From Sipunculus nudus (lineage: Eukaryota > Annelida > Sipuncula > Golfingiida > Sipunculidae), in assembly GCA_026874595.1 (NCBI GenBank), contig JAPPUL010000024.1:62001-126000 (forward strand): a stretch of 64,000 nucleotides of DNA. The letters run 5' to 3'. Positions 18,383 through 32,092 of the stretch are shown here, piece after piece; position 1 is the first letter of the stretch, and every line of letters begins with the position of its first letter. The translations under genes and the position numbers were made by a program. A model generated the notes under the pieces. That model did no database searches, had not been told where the DNA came from, and was given only the letters and a program-made list of their open reading frames with translations.

Positions 18383-18569
18383 GAAAAAAAAAAAAAAAAC
18401 GGTTCGGGTCCTTTCCTGAAGGACACAACGACTGAAACTTTGGACAGCAATCACCTGCATGCGCACAGACGTGCAGGCACGCGTTTTAGGTCTGACCAGG
18501 TCTGACCAGGTCTGAGGGCACACTGGAATGGTGACGTTCCTATGGCCCTGAGAAAATGGTCAGCCCGTC
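18383..18569. repeat. Unit tail: poly-A, small hairpins, 10-bp triplet repeat
   Basis: A run of about 16 A (near 18385-18400) is followed by GTCCTT/AAGGAC (hairpin near 18408-18424), CCTGCA (18454-18459) with TGCAGG (18472-18477), then AGGTCTGACC twice and a third partial copy (about 18488-18516). It closes with AGCCCGTCCC across the unit joint. The tail lies beside the hairpin minisatellite in every unit. The poly-A could be a retroposon trace; I see no target-site duplication to support that. Confidence 0.6.
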
Positions 18570-20756
18570 CCGTTTATTTATTCACAAGTTTTTACAAGGA
18601 AATGGCCGTGGCCCCCGCTACGCCAATTGATTCATCCGGTCGGCTGCGGGCCTGAATTGACATTTGGCCCGATGGACCCTACACAAAACGAGCAAACTGC
18701 GCTGATTGTCGCTCATACCTACACGTGTCTTTGTCTTACTAAAACGCGTGTCATCGTGCATTCCTGCATGACTCTGTGCATTCAGTTTTCCCTCCGTTTA
18801 TAAAGTTTATATGGACATACTGACAAAGTGACCCAAGACCGAGACCAGATGACTTTACCAGGTTATGGAGAAGACTCAGAGTAAGAACATAAGCTATAGT
18901 TTATGTAATTGAGGCTTTGGGTTTTAGAGATATGGCCAAATTAATGATATGTGTGTGAGGGTCATGTGCAGCGCCCCCTAGCGGCGAATTCTGGAAAATG
19001 AAAAATCGGTTTCGAGATATTAGTGTACGACATAAGATGTAACAGTTTTAAAAGGATTCTTTCAAAACTGTGACCTGTAGAATGCTATATGTGAGACGCC
19101 AGAACCGGTAAGCAGGCGAATTTGATGAAAACTGAGAAACAGACGGACACACTGACAAAGTGACTCAAGATTGAGTCGAAATGACTACACCAGGATTTAG
19201 GAAAGACTCAGAGGATGAAAATAAGCTTTAGTTTATGTAATTTAGGCTCACAGTTTTGGAGATATGGCCAAAACATGATATGTTGGGGAGGTTTGCATAC
19301 AGCGCCACCTAGCGGCTGCATTCAAAAAATGGAAAAACCGTTTCGAGATAATAGTGTAGGACTTATGATATGTCAGTTTCAAAATGATTCCTGCAATAAT
19401 GTGGCCTTTGGCGCAAGATGAATGAAATCACGAAATATCTCTATTCACGAGATATTTTACGAGATACTGCAAGACTTGTTATGAAATCTTGTAGTACTAG
19501 TTGAATGCTACCTGATGCAAAAAACTAGGTCTCTCTAGCTTTAGCACTGACAAAGTTAGAAAAATAAGACCCCTTAATTTCGAATATCATGACTTTTCCC
19601 CCAAAATTTATAACCATGGTTACGGCAAATTTGAGTCAGCTACACACCAGATGACAGGCCTTGGAATGACAATTAAAATGAGCTATTGTTGAAGTAGATA
19701 CAACTAATAGTCACAAAGATATGAAGAAAAAACCGTTTTGATAGGTTTGATGACCTTGACCTTGACCTTTCACTTATTTTGACCAAAAACAATAAGGCAC
19801 CTAGAATTTTGGTTGTTTATCATCCCTGAAAGTTTCAAGGTGATTGTGGCAAAATTGTGGCCAGGAGAGTGATGACAAACAAACAAATGAGGTTGATACG
19901 ACCATATTTGACCAAGTGATGAAGAAAAGAAAATTTCGAGGTTTTTCGATGACCTTGTCCTTGACCTATATTGACGAAAAACGATAGAGCACCTTGCATT
20001 TTATTTTTTCGTCATCTCTGTAAGTTTCAAGGTGATTGCGGCAAAACTGTGGCTTGTAGTGTCGTAAATGTGAGACAGAACAACAAGGCCGTTGACAAAA
20101 TTGACAACAACAGAGGAACAGACAGACATACTGACAAGGTGACACATGGCCAGCAAAGGCTGAGCACCCTTTGATATGGGGAATGGAAAGACGAACAAAA
20201 TGAGGTAAGAATGAGGTTGATACGACAATTTGTGACAAAGTTTTGAGGAAAATACGGTTTCGAGGTTTTTTGAGGGTCTTGACCTTGACCTTTGACCTAT
20301 TTCAATAAAAAACAAAAGACTGCCTAGAATTTTGCTTGTCCATCATCTCTAAAAGTTTCAAGGTTATTGCTGCAAAACTATGGCCTGTAGTGTCGTAAAT
20401 GTCCGAAAGAACAACAAGGCCGTTAAAAAAATTGACAACAACCCTGAAACAGACAGACATACTGACAAGGTGACACAAGGCCAACAAAGGATCATCATAC
20501 CAGGATATGGGCAATGGAAAGACGAACAAAATGAGGTAAGAATGAGGTTGATACGACAATTTTTAACCAAGTTATGAGGAAAATAAAATTTTGAGGTTTT
20601 TTGATGACCTTGACCTTAACCGTTTACCTTCATTAACCAAAAACAATAGGGCACCTAGAAATTTAATTCTCCATCATCTCTGAAAGTTTCAAGGTGATTG
20701 TGGCAAAATTGTGGCCAGGAGAGTGCAGACAGACAGACGGACAGACAGACAGACAG

Positions 20757-20795
<39 letters not shown>

Positions 20796-22833
20796 TACGC
20801 AACTGAGCAATATGCTTGCCGAAATCTTTGATTCCGGCAAGCAACTAGCTGCAAAAGTCGCGGTGTTATCAGCAGTTACGTGAAATCATGTTTTTTTCTC
20901 GCTTGACGAGATATAGTACGAGATTTGGCAAGACGAGCAGTTTTATTATGTCAAGACGGCCAAACGTTACGAAATGGCGAAAACTAGATCCGTCTAGCTG
21001 TAAAATCGCCGAGTTATAAGCATTTCCGTGTACTCTCGTGTTTTCTCGTTTGACGAGATATGGTGCAGGATTTGGCCAGTCTTGTAGATTTGTCATATCA
21101 AACTCTCTAAATGTTATGAAATGGCGAAAACTACATCTGTCTAGCTGTAAAAGTTGCCGAGTTATTAGCATTTCTGTGAAATCTCCTTTTTTATCGTTTG
21201 ACGAGATATGGTGCGAGATTTGGCCAGTCTTGCAGGTTTGTCATGTCAAGCCGTCCAAATGTTAATGAATGCCAAAAACTAGACCTGTCTAGCCGTGAAA
21301 GTCGCCGACTTATATGCATTTCTGTGAAATCTCGTTTTTCCACATTTGACCAGATGTAGTGCGAGATTTCGCCAAGTATCGCAGTTTTACTATGTCAAGT
21401 TGGCCAAATGTTACCAAATGCCAAAAACTAGACCTGAGTAGCTGTAAAAGTCGCCTAGTTATAAGCATTTCCATGATATCTCGTTTTTTTCTCGCTTGAC
21501 GAGATATGGTGCGAGATTTGGCCTGATTTCTTTTCTGGCGTGTCAAGCTGGTCATATGTTATGAAATGCCGAAAACTAGACCTGTGTAGCTGTAAAAGTC
21601 GCCGAGTTATAAGCATTTCCGTGAAATCTCGGTTTTTCTCGTTTGACGATAAACCGAGCGAAATTTGACGAGACTTGCAATTGAATGACTTATAACCAAG
21701 GGGAAGCAGCCTTATGCAAAAAACTAGACCCTTGAAACATAAATATTAACCGAGATAGAAGCCAAAAACTGCATATTTTCAGATCGTCAAGTTTAACCCA
21801 CAAATTTGGTAACCATGGTAACGGCAGCACACAGCTACATGTGCGGAGGAATAAGCCAATGTTCCTAGTTTAAGATACAACGATAAAAATTGTGCCATGT
21901 TTAAAATTATTGTAGATATTGCAGAAAAATGATATGTGTTAGTGTTTCAGGTACCACGCCCCCTGGTGGCTATTTCCAAAAAATGAAAAACTGATTTCGA
22001 GATATTTATAAATAACACAAAATATATCAATTTCAAAGCCATTGTTAAAAAAATGCAACCTGTAGGTCATATTTAATGAAATCTCGAAGACTCTCGTTTG
22101 ACGAGAAACGGTGCGAGATTTTGCAAGATTTTTGATTGGATCACCGAGAGCTCACCAAGGGCTACAAGATGCAAAAAATTGACCTCTCCAGCATAAAAAC
22201 TGACAGAGTTAGAAGCTGAAAACTGCATATTTTCAAAATTCAAAAGTTTTACCCCAAAAATAGAGAAATCTGGCAATAGCGCACTTTGGCACCTATGCGC
22301 AAAAATAAGCCCATGGTACCCAGTTGAAGGTGCTGTGATGGAAATGGCCCAATGTTTAATAGTTCTGGAGGTATAGCACCAAAACAAATTTTCATGTTTT
22401 TTCATCTGCAACGCCCCCTGGCGGCCATTTCCAAAATCTGAAAAAACAATTTCGAGATATTCTTGTGTTACATAAAATATCTCAGAATCAGTACGATTGC
22501 TGCAAATTTGAAAAATATCAGGAAATTCCATGATTTCTCCCTGAAATTGCGTAACCATGGTAACAGCAAATTTAAGTAAGCTACATGTCAAAAGAAAGGC
22601 CAGGTGATGACGAAATAAATGAGCTATTGCAGAAGTGGATAAGCCTATTTATGGCGAAGTTATAGTGCAAAAACCGTTAACCATACCTGTCGTGACCTTG
22701 ACCTTGACCTTTGACCTATTTTAACCAAAAACAATAGGGCACCTAGAAATTATGTTTTTCATCATCCCTGTAAGTTTCAAGGTGATTGTGGCAAAATTGT
22801 GGCCAGGAGAGTGCAGACAAACAAACAAACAGA
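18570..22833. repeat. Unit 2, 5' part (head to block 0)
   Basis: Homologue of 1-4264 at constant offset 18569, with no indels seen: head, 331-bp pair, 325-331-bp tandem, CAGA tract, CTAG hairpin, the six 147-150-bp repeats (20853-21679) and block 0. Confidence 0.9.
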
Positions 22834-23362
22834 CTAGACGACCATAGGTCGGGACTTGCCGGAAGTAGAAATTAGAAAGTCAAACTAACAGACAACAAAC
22901 AGCAGAAAGGCAAAAAACATTTGGAACAGGTCAAATGACCAACCCCTATTGTTTAGAAAACATAAGCACATCTTTATGTGGTTTTACTGATTTTCAAAAG
23001 TCGCAGACGAGTAGACAGACAAACAGACAGACAGACAGAAAAAAAACTCCAGGTGAAGGTCGTGTACTCATGCCATACAAAATTGAAAGCATGAATAAAA
23101 TAAGCCACAGTCTATTCGAATAAAAATTCTTCATACTTTGAATTTCATGAATTGTAACCTACATAAGGTCACTATGGTAAAGGAAGAATATGAAAGAGTA
23201 ACCAAGAGGATAAACGCATTAAATCTAGTTTCAGATGCTACAATCAAAGTTGTGACACAGTTTATAGTTTTGGAGATATGGTACAATAATGGTTACTGCA
23301 GCGGCATCTGGGTGGTTATTTTCCAAAATGATAAAAGTAAGCTTCGCGAAATTTTATTAGTA

Positions 23363-23397
<35 letters not shown>

Positions 23398-23566
23398 GAT
23401 GTATAATTTATATTTAACCCCTACCCCTAATTGCAAACCGGATATCCGTCCCTGATTTGACACACCCAACTGCAAATCGGATCCGTCCCTGATATTAAAG
23501 TTGTGATTGTGCTTACCAGCAACACTATCTCTGCATTCCGTAACATTTGGGGGAGCCTCTCTCTTT

Positions 23567-23598
<32 letters not shown>

Positions 23599-25734
23599 GG
23601 ATTATTTTTTACAACAGGTCATTAAGCTCTCAATGCATTGAAATCCTCAAAGTGCGGCCACACAAAGAATGAAAAGAGGCCACCACCAAAAGCACAGGTG
23701 GGATCAATCCGGATTGTGTCTTTTCATGGACCATCGCACATCCATAGAACAAAGCTCCAACTGTCAAATGTAATGCCCCTGCCGACATTTACTATTACAT
23801 ACTGCCATCGCTTATGGTCATGGCAATTGGATGTACTTTTTTTATTTGAAGAAAAACGATGCAAGATTCGAAGAAACTTACAATATAATCATATAATGTG
23901 ACCGAGAATGTTAGACGCTATCAAATGCTGAAAACTATAAGTCTTCCACATAAAAATAACACAATTATAGGCGTTTCTTTGAATGGTCCCATGTTCTCGT
24001 TTGACAAGAAATGGTGCGAGATATGACGAGATATTCACTTTTATCACTTAAAACTAGTCAAATGATTCTTGAACAATAGAAAAATAAAATATCTAGCATG
24101 AAAATGACCGACATAAAGACATTTGTTTGAAATCTAAAATATTCTCGTTTGGCGGGAGATGATACGAGATGTGGCGAGATTTGCAGTGTAATCATGTCCA
24201 GCTTCTGAAATACTACCAAATGCTGAAAACTACTCCATTTTAGCATTAACCGTGATCAAGTTATAAGCATTTCTGTGAAATCTCGTAATTTCGCGTTTGG
24301 TAAAATCCGAGCGTGATTTGACGAGAATTGCAATGGAATGGCTTAGAACCAAGAGAAAGCAGCCTTATGCTAAAAACTAGACCCTTAAAGCATAAATATT
24401 AACCGAGATAGAAGCCAAAAACTACATATTTTCAGATCGTCAAGTTTAACCCCAAAATTTGGTAACCATGGTAACGGCAGCACAAGGCTATATGTAGGAA
24501 GGAATAAGGCAATGATCCTAGTTTTAGATGCGACAAAGAAAATTGTTATATGCTTAATATTTTTTTAGATATTGCGGAAAAATGAAAAGTTGTAGTGTTT
24601 CCGGTACCACGCCCCCTGGTGGCTATTTTCGAAAAATGAAAAAACAAGTTCGAGATAATACAGAAAAACAGAAAATATGTCACTTTTAGAACATAAGCTG
24701 TAAAAATGCCACCTCTAAATCGTATTTAATGAAATCTCGAAAAATCTCGTTTGACGAAAAATGGCACGAGATTTTGCGAGACTTGCATTAATTTTCCATA
24801 GAGCATATAAAATGCTACACAATGCAAAAAACTAGACCTCACTAACTTAAAAAATGAGAAATTTGGAGTGAAATTTTCGAATTTTCCAATTTCCCCCCAA
24901 AAATACGTTACCATGGTAACAATTGAACGGAAAAATTTGATAGCAATTGGAAAGCTAACATAAAGAGGAGTAAAATGAGCTACAGATTATGCGGCTACGA
25001 TTATTATTGACGAAGATATGAAGAAAATAAAAATTTTAGGTGTTTTGGTGACACTGACCTTGACCTTTCACCGATCATGACCAAAAACAATAGGCTCCGA
25101 GAAGAATCGATTTTACACTTAATGTAAAAGTTTCAGAGCGATTGCTTTAAAATTGTGGCTTGTAGCGCACAGACATACAGACAGACAGACAGACAAACAA
25201 ACAAACAAACTAGACGACCATAGGTCGGGACTTGCCGGAAGTAGAAATTAGAAAGTCAAACTAACAGACAACAAACAGTAGAAAGGCAAAAAACATTTGG
25301 AACAGGTCAAATGACCAACCCCTATTGTTTGGAAAACATAAACACATCTTTATGTGGTTTTACTGAATTTCAAAAGTCGCAGACGAGTAGACAGACAAAC
25401 AGCCAGACAGACAGAAAAAAAAACTCCAGGTGAAGGTCGTGTACTCATGCCATACAAAATTGAAAGCATGAATAAAATAAGCCACAGTCTATTCGAATAA
25501 TTCTTCATACTTTGAATTTCATGAATTGTAACCTACACAAGGTCACCATGGTAAGGGAAGAATATGAAAGAGCAACCAAGAGGATAAACCGTTAAATCTA
25601 GTTTCAGATGCTACAATCAAAGTTGTGACACAGTTTATAGTTTTGGAGATATGGTACAATAATGATTACTGCAGCGCCATCTGGTGGTTATTTTCCAAAA
25701 TGATAAAAGTAAGCTTCGCGAAATTTTATTAGTA

Positions 25735-25795
<61 letters not shown>

Positions 25796-27613
25796 TTTAT
25801 ATGATGTATAATTTATATTTAACCCCTACCCCCAACTGCAAACCGGATATCCGTCCCTGATTTGACACACCCAACTGCAAATCGGGGATCCGTCCCTGAT
25901 ATTATAGTTGTGATTGTGCTTACCAGCAACACTATCTCTGCATTCAGTAACATTTCGGGGAGCCTCTCTCTTTGTTTTTTTTTTTAAAGGGATTATCCTT
26001 TACAACAGGTCATTAAGCTCTCAATGCATTGAAATCCTCAAAGTGCGGCCATACAAACCATGAAAAGAGGCCACCACCAAAAGCACAGGTGGGATCAATC
26101 CGAATTGTGTCTTTTCATGGACCATCGCACATCCATAGAACAAAGCTCCAACTGTCAAATGTAATGCCCCTGCCGACATTTACTATCACATACTGCCATC
26201 GCCTATGGTCATGGCAATTGGATGTAATTTTTTTATTTGAAGAAAAACGATGCAAGATTTGAAGAAACTTACAATATAATCATATAATGTGACCGAGAAT
26301 GTTAGACGCTATCAAATGCTGAAAACTTTAAGTCTTCCACATAAAAATAACACAATTATAGGCGTTTCTTTGAATGGTCCCATGTTCTCGTTTGACAAGA
26401 AATGGTGCGAGATATGACGAGACATTCACTTTTGTCACTTAAAACTAGTCAAATGATTCTTGAACAATAGAAAAATAAAATATCTAGCATGAAAATGACC
26501 GAGATAAAGACATTTGTTTGAAATCTAAAATATTCTCGTTTGGCGGGAGATGATACGAGATGTGGCGAGATTTGCAGTGTAATCATGTCCAGCTTCTGAA
26601 ATGCTTCCAAATGCTGAAAACTACTCCATTTTAGCATTAACCGTGATCAAGCTATAAGCATTTCTGTGAAATCTCGTAATTTCTCGTTTGGCAATAAACC
26701 GAGCGAGATTTGACGAGACTTGCAATTAAATGGCTTAGAACCAAGAGAAAGCAGCCTTATGCAAAAAACTAGACCCTTAAAACATAAATATTAACCGAGA
26801 TAGAAGCCAAAAACTACATATTTTCAGATCGTCAAGTTTAACCCAAAAATTTGGTAACCATGGCAACGGCCGCACAAGGCTATATGTCGGATGGAATAAG
26901 GCAATGATCCTAGTTTTAGATGCGACAAAAAAAATTGTTATTTGCTTAATATTTTTTAAGATATTGCGGAAAAATGATAAGTTGTAGTGTTTCCAGTACC
27001 ACGCCCCCTGGTGGCTATTTTCGAAAAATGAAAAAACAAGTTCGAGATAATACAGAACAACAGAAAATTTGTCACTTTCAGAACCTCAGCTGTAAAACTG
27101 CGACCTCTAGATCGTATTTAATGAAATCTCGAAAAGTCTCATTTGACGACAAATGGCACGAGATTTTGCGAGACTTGCATTAATTTAGCACAGAGCGTAT
27201 AAAATGCTACACAATGCAAAAAACTAGAGCTCTCTAACTTAAAAATTGAGAAATTTGGAGGGAAATTTTCGAATTTTCTGATTTTCCCCCAAAAATACGT
27301 TACCATGGTAACCATTGACCGGACATATTTTCTAGCACATGGAAAGCTAACATAATGAGGAATAAAATGAGCTACAGATTTAGCAGCTACGATTATTATT
27401 GACGAAGATATGAAGAAAAATCTGTTTTAAGAGTTTTTGGTAACCCTGACCTTGACCTTTGAACGGTCATGGCCAAAAACAATAGGCTCCGAGAAGAACC
27501 GATTTTACACTTAATGTAAAATTTTCAGAGCGATTGCTTTAAAATTGTGGCTTGTAGCGCGCAGACATACAGACAGACAAACAAACAAACAAACAAACAA
27601 ACAAACAAACAAA
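22834..27613. repeat. Unit 2, blocks A and B
   Basis: Block A 22834-25209 and block B 25210-27613, each starting at CTAGACGACC. It differs from unit 1 by the shorter poly-T, CC to TT at 23606-23607, T at 23316, and one extra A shortly after CTCF-like site 6. Confidence 0.9.
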
Positions 27614-27810
27614 CTAGACGACCTGAGGTCGAACGCTTGCCGGAAGTGACCGGAAATAAGACAGCGAAATAGATGGACAGTTACTAGGCAGACAGACAGG
27701 GAACATTTGGATCTGATCAAATGAAAAACCTCTATCATGGGGAAAACAGTAGCACATATGAATAAGGTCTTGCTGATTTTCAAAAGTCAAAGAGGAGTAG
27801 ACAGAGAGAC

Positions 27811-27846
<36 letters not shown>

Positions 27847-29884
27847 GGATAGAGAGACATTAATAGTGTTGTTATTAGTAGCCATCCTATACAAGATAAT
27901 CCATTTTTGGACAGAAATAAAAATAAAGGAAGTCCAACTGAATCCTTGGCAGTTCTCCTATTCTTGAGTGCTGGAAATAAGAAAAGCACTGAAAATGAAA
28001 CTTGAAGAGTTGAACGTCCAGAATGCCGAAATGCAAGCGAAGCCGCGTTCGTGTTAGACAGAGACCCGACCTCTGGGTAAGGGAGACGTGACCTTTCATT
28101 CCTGGACAAATAGGTCGGCCTGAGGACATCTTCAAGTCTGATGATGGCTTAAATTAGTGCTGTCCTTGAAGAAAAAAGGCAGTCGGTCAGCCTGCGTCCG
28201 GGAATTATAAAATTCCAAGAAGTCCTGCCCATCACGGATTAACTGTAATGTCCCCTTCGTGTAATGTGAAATTTAATATATGTTAAAAATTGGAATCTTT
28301 GGTTAAAAAAGGAAAGCAGGGATTTTTAAGGAGTCTGAAGTAGTAAGTAATAAGATAAAAAATTGTGAGGCCCTAGTTCCGTGGTGGGTTAGGACTTTAT
28401 ATATAAAACTATTTACTGGCATGAGAAAGGGGTGCTGTCAAATTTTTTGGCGCCTGCCGCACGTTTGTGAATAAAACGGTACACTTGACACGGGCGCGAT
28501 GGAAATTTAAGAGGAAAGGTAGTAATCCCAAGCCGTAGTTGAGTTGTTTTGACCCCAGAGTTTGCAGTCCTAGCTGAAATAGGCATGGGACGGGCTCTTT
28601 TTTAAACCCGGAACGCCAGAAGAGGCTGGAGATTGAATGAAGGATTGGGCCATTTTTTTATCCGAAAAACCTGGGAATTGACAATTAAAAAAAATGACAG
28701 GGACCTTCTTAGCCCGTTCCAGCTCAGGGAACGGTCATTAGAATATTGTCGGGAATCCATATTATCCTACCTGTGGGCTGGGACGGTCCAGAAAACCGCA
28801 ATTATACGGGTATCCATAAAATTGTATGTCAATTTTTGTCATTAATAAATACATATACATCTATAACGCGGACAGCTGGAGAATTCGCGGAGAATTCATC
28901 ATGATGATATTATTAAATGTGAGCAAAGGTACAATTTATGTTTTGTATCATATTTCCTTAAGAACCTGTAATTTTGATATCCTGCATGGTTTTGTTACGG
29001 TTTGCACAGTAAACTGTTGAAAAAATATATAGTGTTTAGCGTTTTCGTCTGATGTAAGATCGGTAGTCAATGTTAGCTGGTGATCCAGATTGGTGTTAGT
29101 GGCAGTCCCACATTGTTTGCGCTGGTTATTATTTCGGTAATTTAACAGTGAATAAATGTCTTTAGAGTAATATAGTGGTAGATTTTAAATGATTTTAACG
29201 TGTAATTAAAAGTATCATTGCATATAAAATCTCTCCGTGAATTGTCCGGGAATTCCCCGCGTTTACATATAAACGCATTTACCAGCCGTATGAATGTTTT
29301 TGTCCGCTTTCATAATGTTTGCCGTGCCCCGGACACAAATTTAAGACGAGATGGACTAAACCCCGCCCATGTAGGATTGTTTGGACTCTGAAGAAACGAA
29401 CCCTCGCAGGAAATGCGGTGGGACGGGCTCTTTCTTATTCGATGAACGCTCGAAAAGAGTGGTGAATGATTGAAAAAATAGGGTCATTTTCACTGTCATC
29501 TTGAATAACGGAATAAATATTTTTTTTTAAATTCATAGAGACTTGGTCATCCAATAACAGCAGAAAAAAATGTTCTTTCAAATGTTGTGTGGTGTCCATT
29601 GTACCCTCGCCCACCGCCGGGATCCAAAGAGAAGCCTGGATTTTACTGCAAAAAAAACACAAACACCCCCCCCCCCCCAAAAAAAAAAAAACAAAAACAA
29701 AAAAACTTTTATTCATTTTATTTTTATTTTTTATTACTGGATGTAATTGAATATCATGGTTTATTTATTGAAAAAATAAGATGCAATTCATTGGATGAAA
29801 AGAGATTTTATTAAATATATTGATACATGTTTATAACAGTTTGATATTTGATTTTTTTTAATTTATAGACAGACAGTTTGTTAC
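27614..29884. repeat. Unit 2, truncated block and spacer
   Basis: Homologue of 9047-11318. No gene seen. The C/A run near 29666 is one base shorter than in unit 1. Confidence 0.75.
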
Positions 29885-32092
29885 CTCAAATCTGTACTCA
29901 TGGTCCAACATGCATGTATTTGGTGTTCTTAGACCCATTTTAGGGTGTATATCCATGATAACAAGATAATATTACCTTGTTCCCACCAGCAAACATTTCA
30001 AGCCCCCAGAAAGCTGATTTCAGCTGAGGACAGTATATGGCTTATTATACACAGGCAAATAGTGTTTTGGACCACCTCATCTCCACCAGACTCATCACAC
30101 ACACCTGGTTTGGCTATCATTGCAATCCATTTACACCCACTGGCTGGAATCTCAAAGCATTGGGTTCAAATCCCTCAGAAAAAAAATTAGGGCCAGTTTG
30201 AATTTCCAAATCTGGACACAGTGGACATAGATATATACAGAAAAAATCCATTTTTTCCCCTCAAATCTGTACTGATGGTCCCACAAACCTGGTTTTGGTG
30301 TCATTAGGCCCACTAAAGTGTGTATATACAGGGAAACAAGATAATATTACCCTGTTCCCACAAACAAAAATTTCATGCCCCCAGAAACCTGATTTCAGGC
30401 CAGTTTATGCTTATACACAGTCAAATAGGTTCTGGCCCCCCTCATCCCCACAAAACTCAACACACACTCCTGGTTTGGGTATCATTGCAATCCATTTACA
30501 CCCACTGGCTGGCATCACCAAGCATTTGGCTCAACTCCCTCAGAAAAAAAATTAGGGCCAGTTTGAATTTCCAAATCTGGACACAGTGAACATAGTGATA
30601 TACAGAGAAAATCCATTTCCCCCCCCCCCCCCCCTCAAATCTGTACTGATGGTCCCACAAACCTGGTTTTGGTGTCATTAGGCCCAGTTTAGGGTGTATA
30701 TACAGGGAAACAAGATAATATTACCCTGTTCCCACAAACAAAAATTTCATGCCCCCAGAAACCTGATTTCAGGCCAGTTTATGCTTATACACAGTCAAAT
30801 AGGTTCTGGCCCCCCTCATCCCCACAAAACTCAACACACACTCCTGGTTTGGGTATCATTGCAATCCATTTACACCCACTGGCTGGCATCACCAAGCATT
30901 TGGCTCAACTCCCTCAGAAAAAAAATTAGGGCCTGTTTGAATTCCCAAATCTGGACACAGTGAACATAGTGATATACAGGGAAAATCCATTTTTTTTTTA
31001 CCTCAAATCTGTAATGATGGTCCCTAAAACATGGTTTAGGTGTCATTAGGCCCAATTCAAGGTGTATATACAGGGAAACAAGATAATATTACCCTGTTGA
31101 CACAAACAAGAATTTCAAGCCCCCAGAAAGCTGATTTCAGGCCAGTTTATGCTTATACACAGTCAAATAGGTTCTGGCCCCCCTCATCCCCACAAAACTC
31201 AACACACACTCCTGGTTTGGGTATCATTGCAATCCATTTACACCCACTGGCTGGCATCACCAAGCATTTGGCTCAACTCCCTCAGAAAAAAAATTAGGGC
31301 CAGTTTGAATTTCCAAATCTGGACACAGTGAACATAGTGATATACAGAGAAAATCTATTTCCCCCCCCCCCTCAAATCTGTACTGATGGTCCCACAAACC
31401 TGGTTTTGGTGTCATTAGGCCCAGTTTAGGGTGTATATACAGGGAAACAAGATAATATTACCCTGTTCCCACAAACAAAAATTTCATGCCCCCAGAAACC
31501 TGATTTCAGGCCAGTTTATGCTTATACACAGTCAAATAGGTTCTGGCCCCCCTCATCCCCACAAAACTCAACACACACTCCTGGTTTGGGTATCATTGCA
31601 ATCCATTTACACCCACTGGCTGGCATCACCAAGCATTTGGCTCAACTCCCTCAGAAAAAAAATTAGGGCCTGTTTGAATTCCCAAATCTCGACACAGTGA
31701 ACATAGTGATATACAGGGAAAATCCATTTTTCCCCCTCAAATCTGTACTGATAGTCCCACAAACCTGGTTTTGGTGTCATTAGGCCCAGTTTAGGGTGTA
31801 TATACAGGGAAACAAGATAATATTACCCTGTTCCCACAAACAAAAATTTCATGCCCCCAGAAACCTGATTTCAGGCCAGTTTATGCTTATACACAGTCAA
31901 ATAGGTTTTGGCCCCCTTCATCTCCACCAGACTCTTCACAAACACCTGGCTTGGGTTTCATTGCAATCCATTCACACCCACTGGCTGGCATCTCCAAGCA
32001 TATAGCTCAACTTCTTCAGAAAAAAATATAGACCACTTTAAAGTTTATCAAATCTGGTCATAGTGGTTTATGCAGAAATCAATTGTTCTGAT
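29885..32092. repeat. Six-copy ~370-bp minisatellite array (unit 2)
   Basis: Monomer starts 29885, 30260, 30634, 31002, 31371 and 31736; decayed seventh start at 32093. Monomer order matches unit 1 one to one, so the array was copied as part of the unit. Confidence 0.93.

Larger units (their letters stand above)
1..18569. repeat. Macrosatellite unit 1 (18,569 bp, with internal duplication)
   Basis: The sequence that starts at 1 (CCGTTTATTTATTCACAAG) starts again at 18570, 35686, 46491 and 63597, and everything between recurs in the same order. Unit 1 is the longest because the segment around 15055-16503 is repeated at 16504-17952. Without that 1,449-bp copy it would be 17,120 bp, within 4 bp of unit 2; the remainder is poly-T, poly-C and single-A length change. 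The boundary chosen is a convenience, since a tandem array has no fixed phase and the window happens to open at this point. No gene is supported in it. Confidence 0.97.

Noticed and set aside
18065-18505. 146-codon plus-strand frame with a 20-residue repeat
   Set aside because: The 60-bp hairpin period is a multiple of three, so an open frame propagates without selection; three overlapping frames on both strands are also open.
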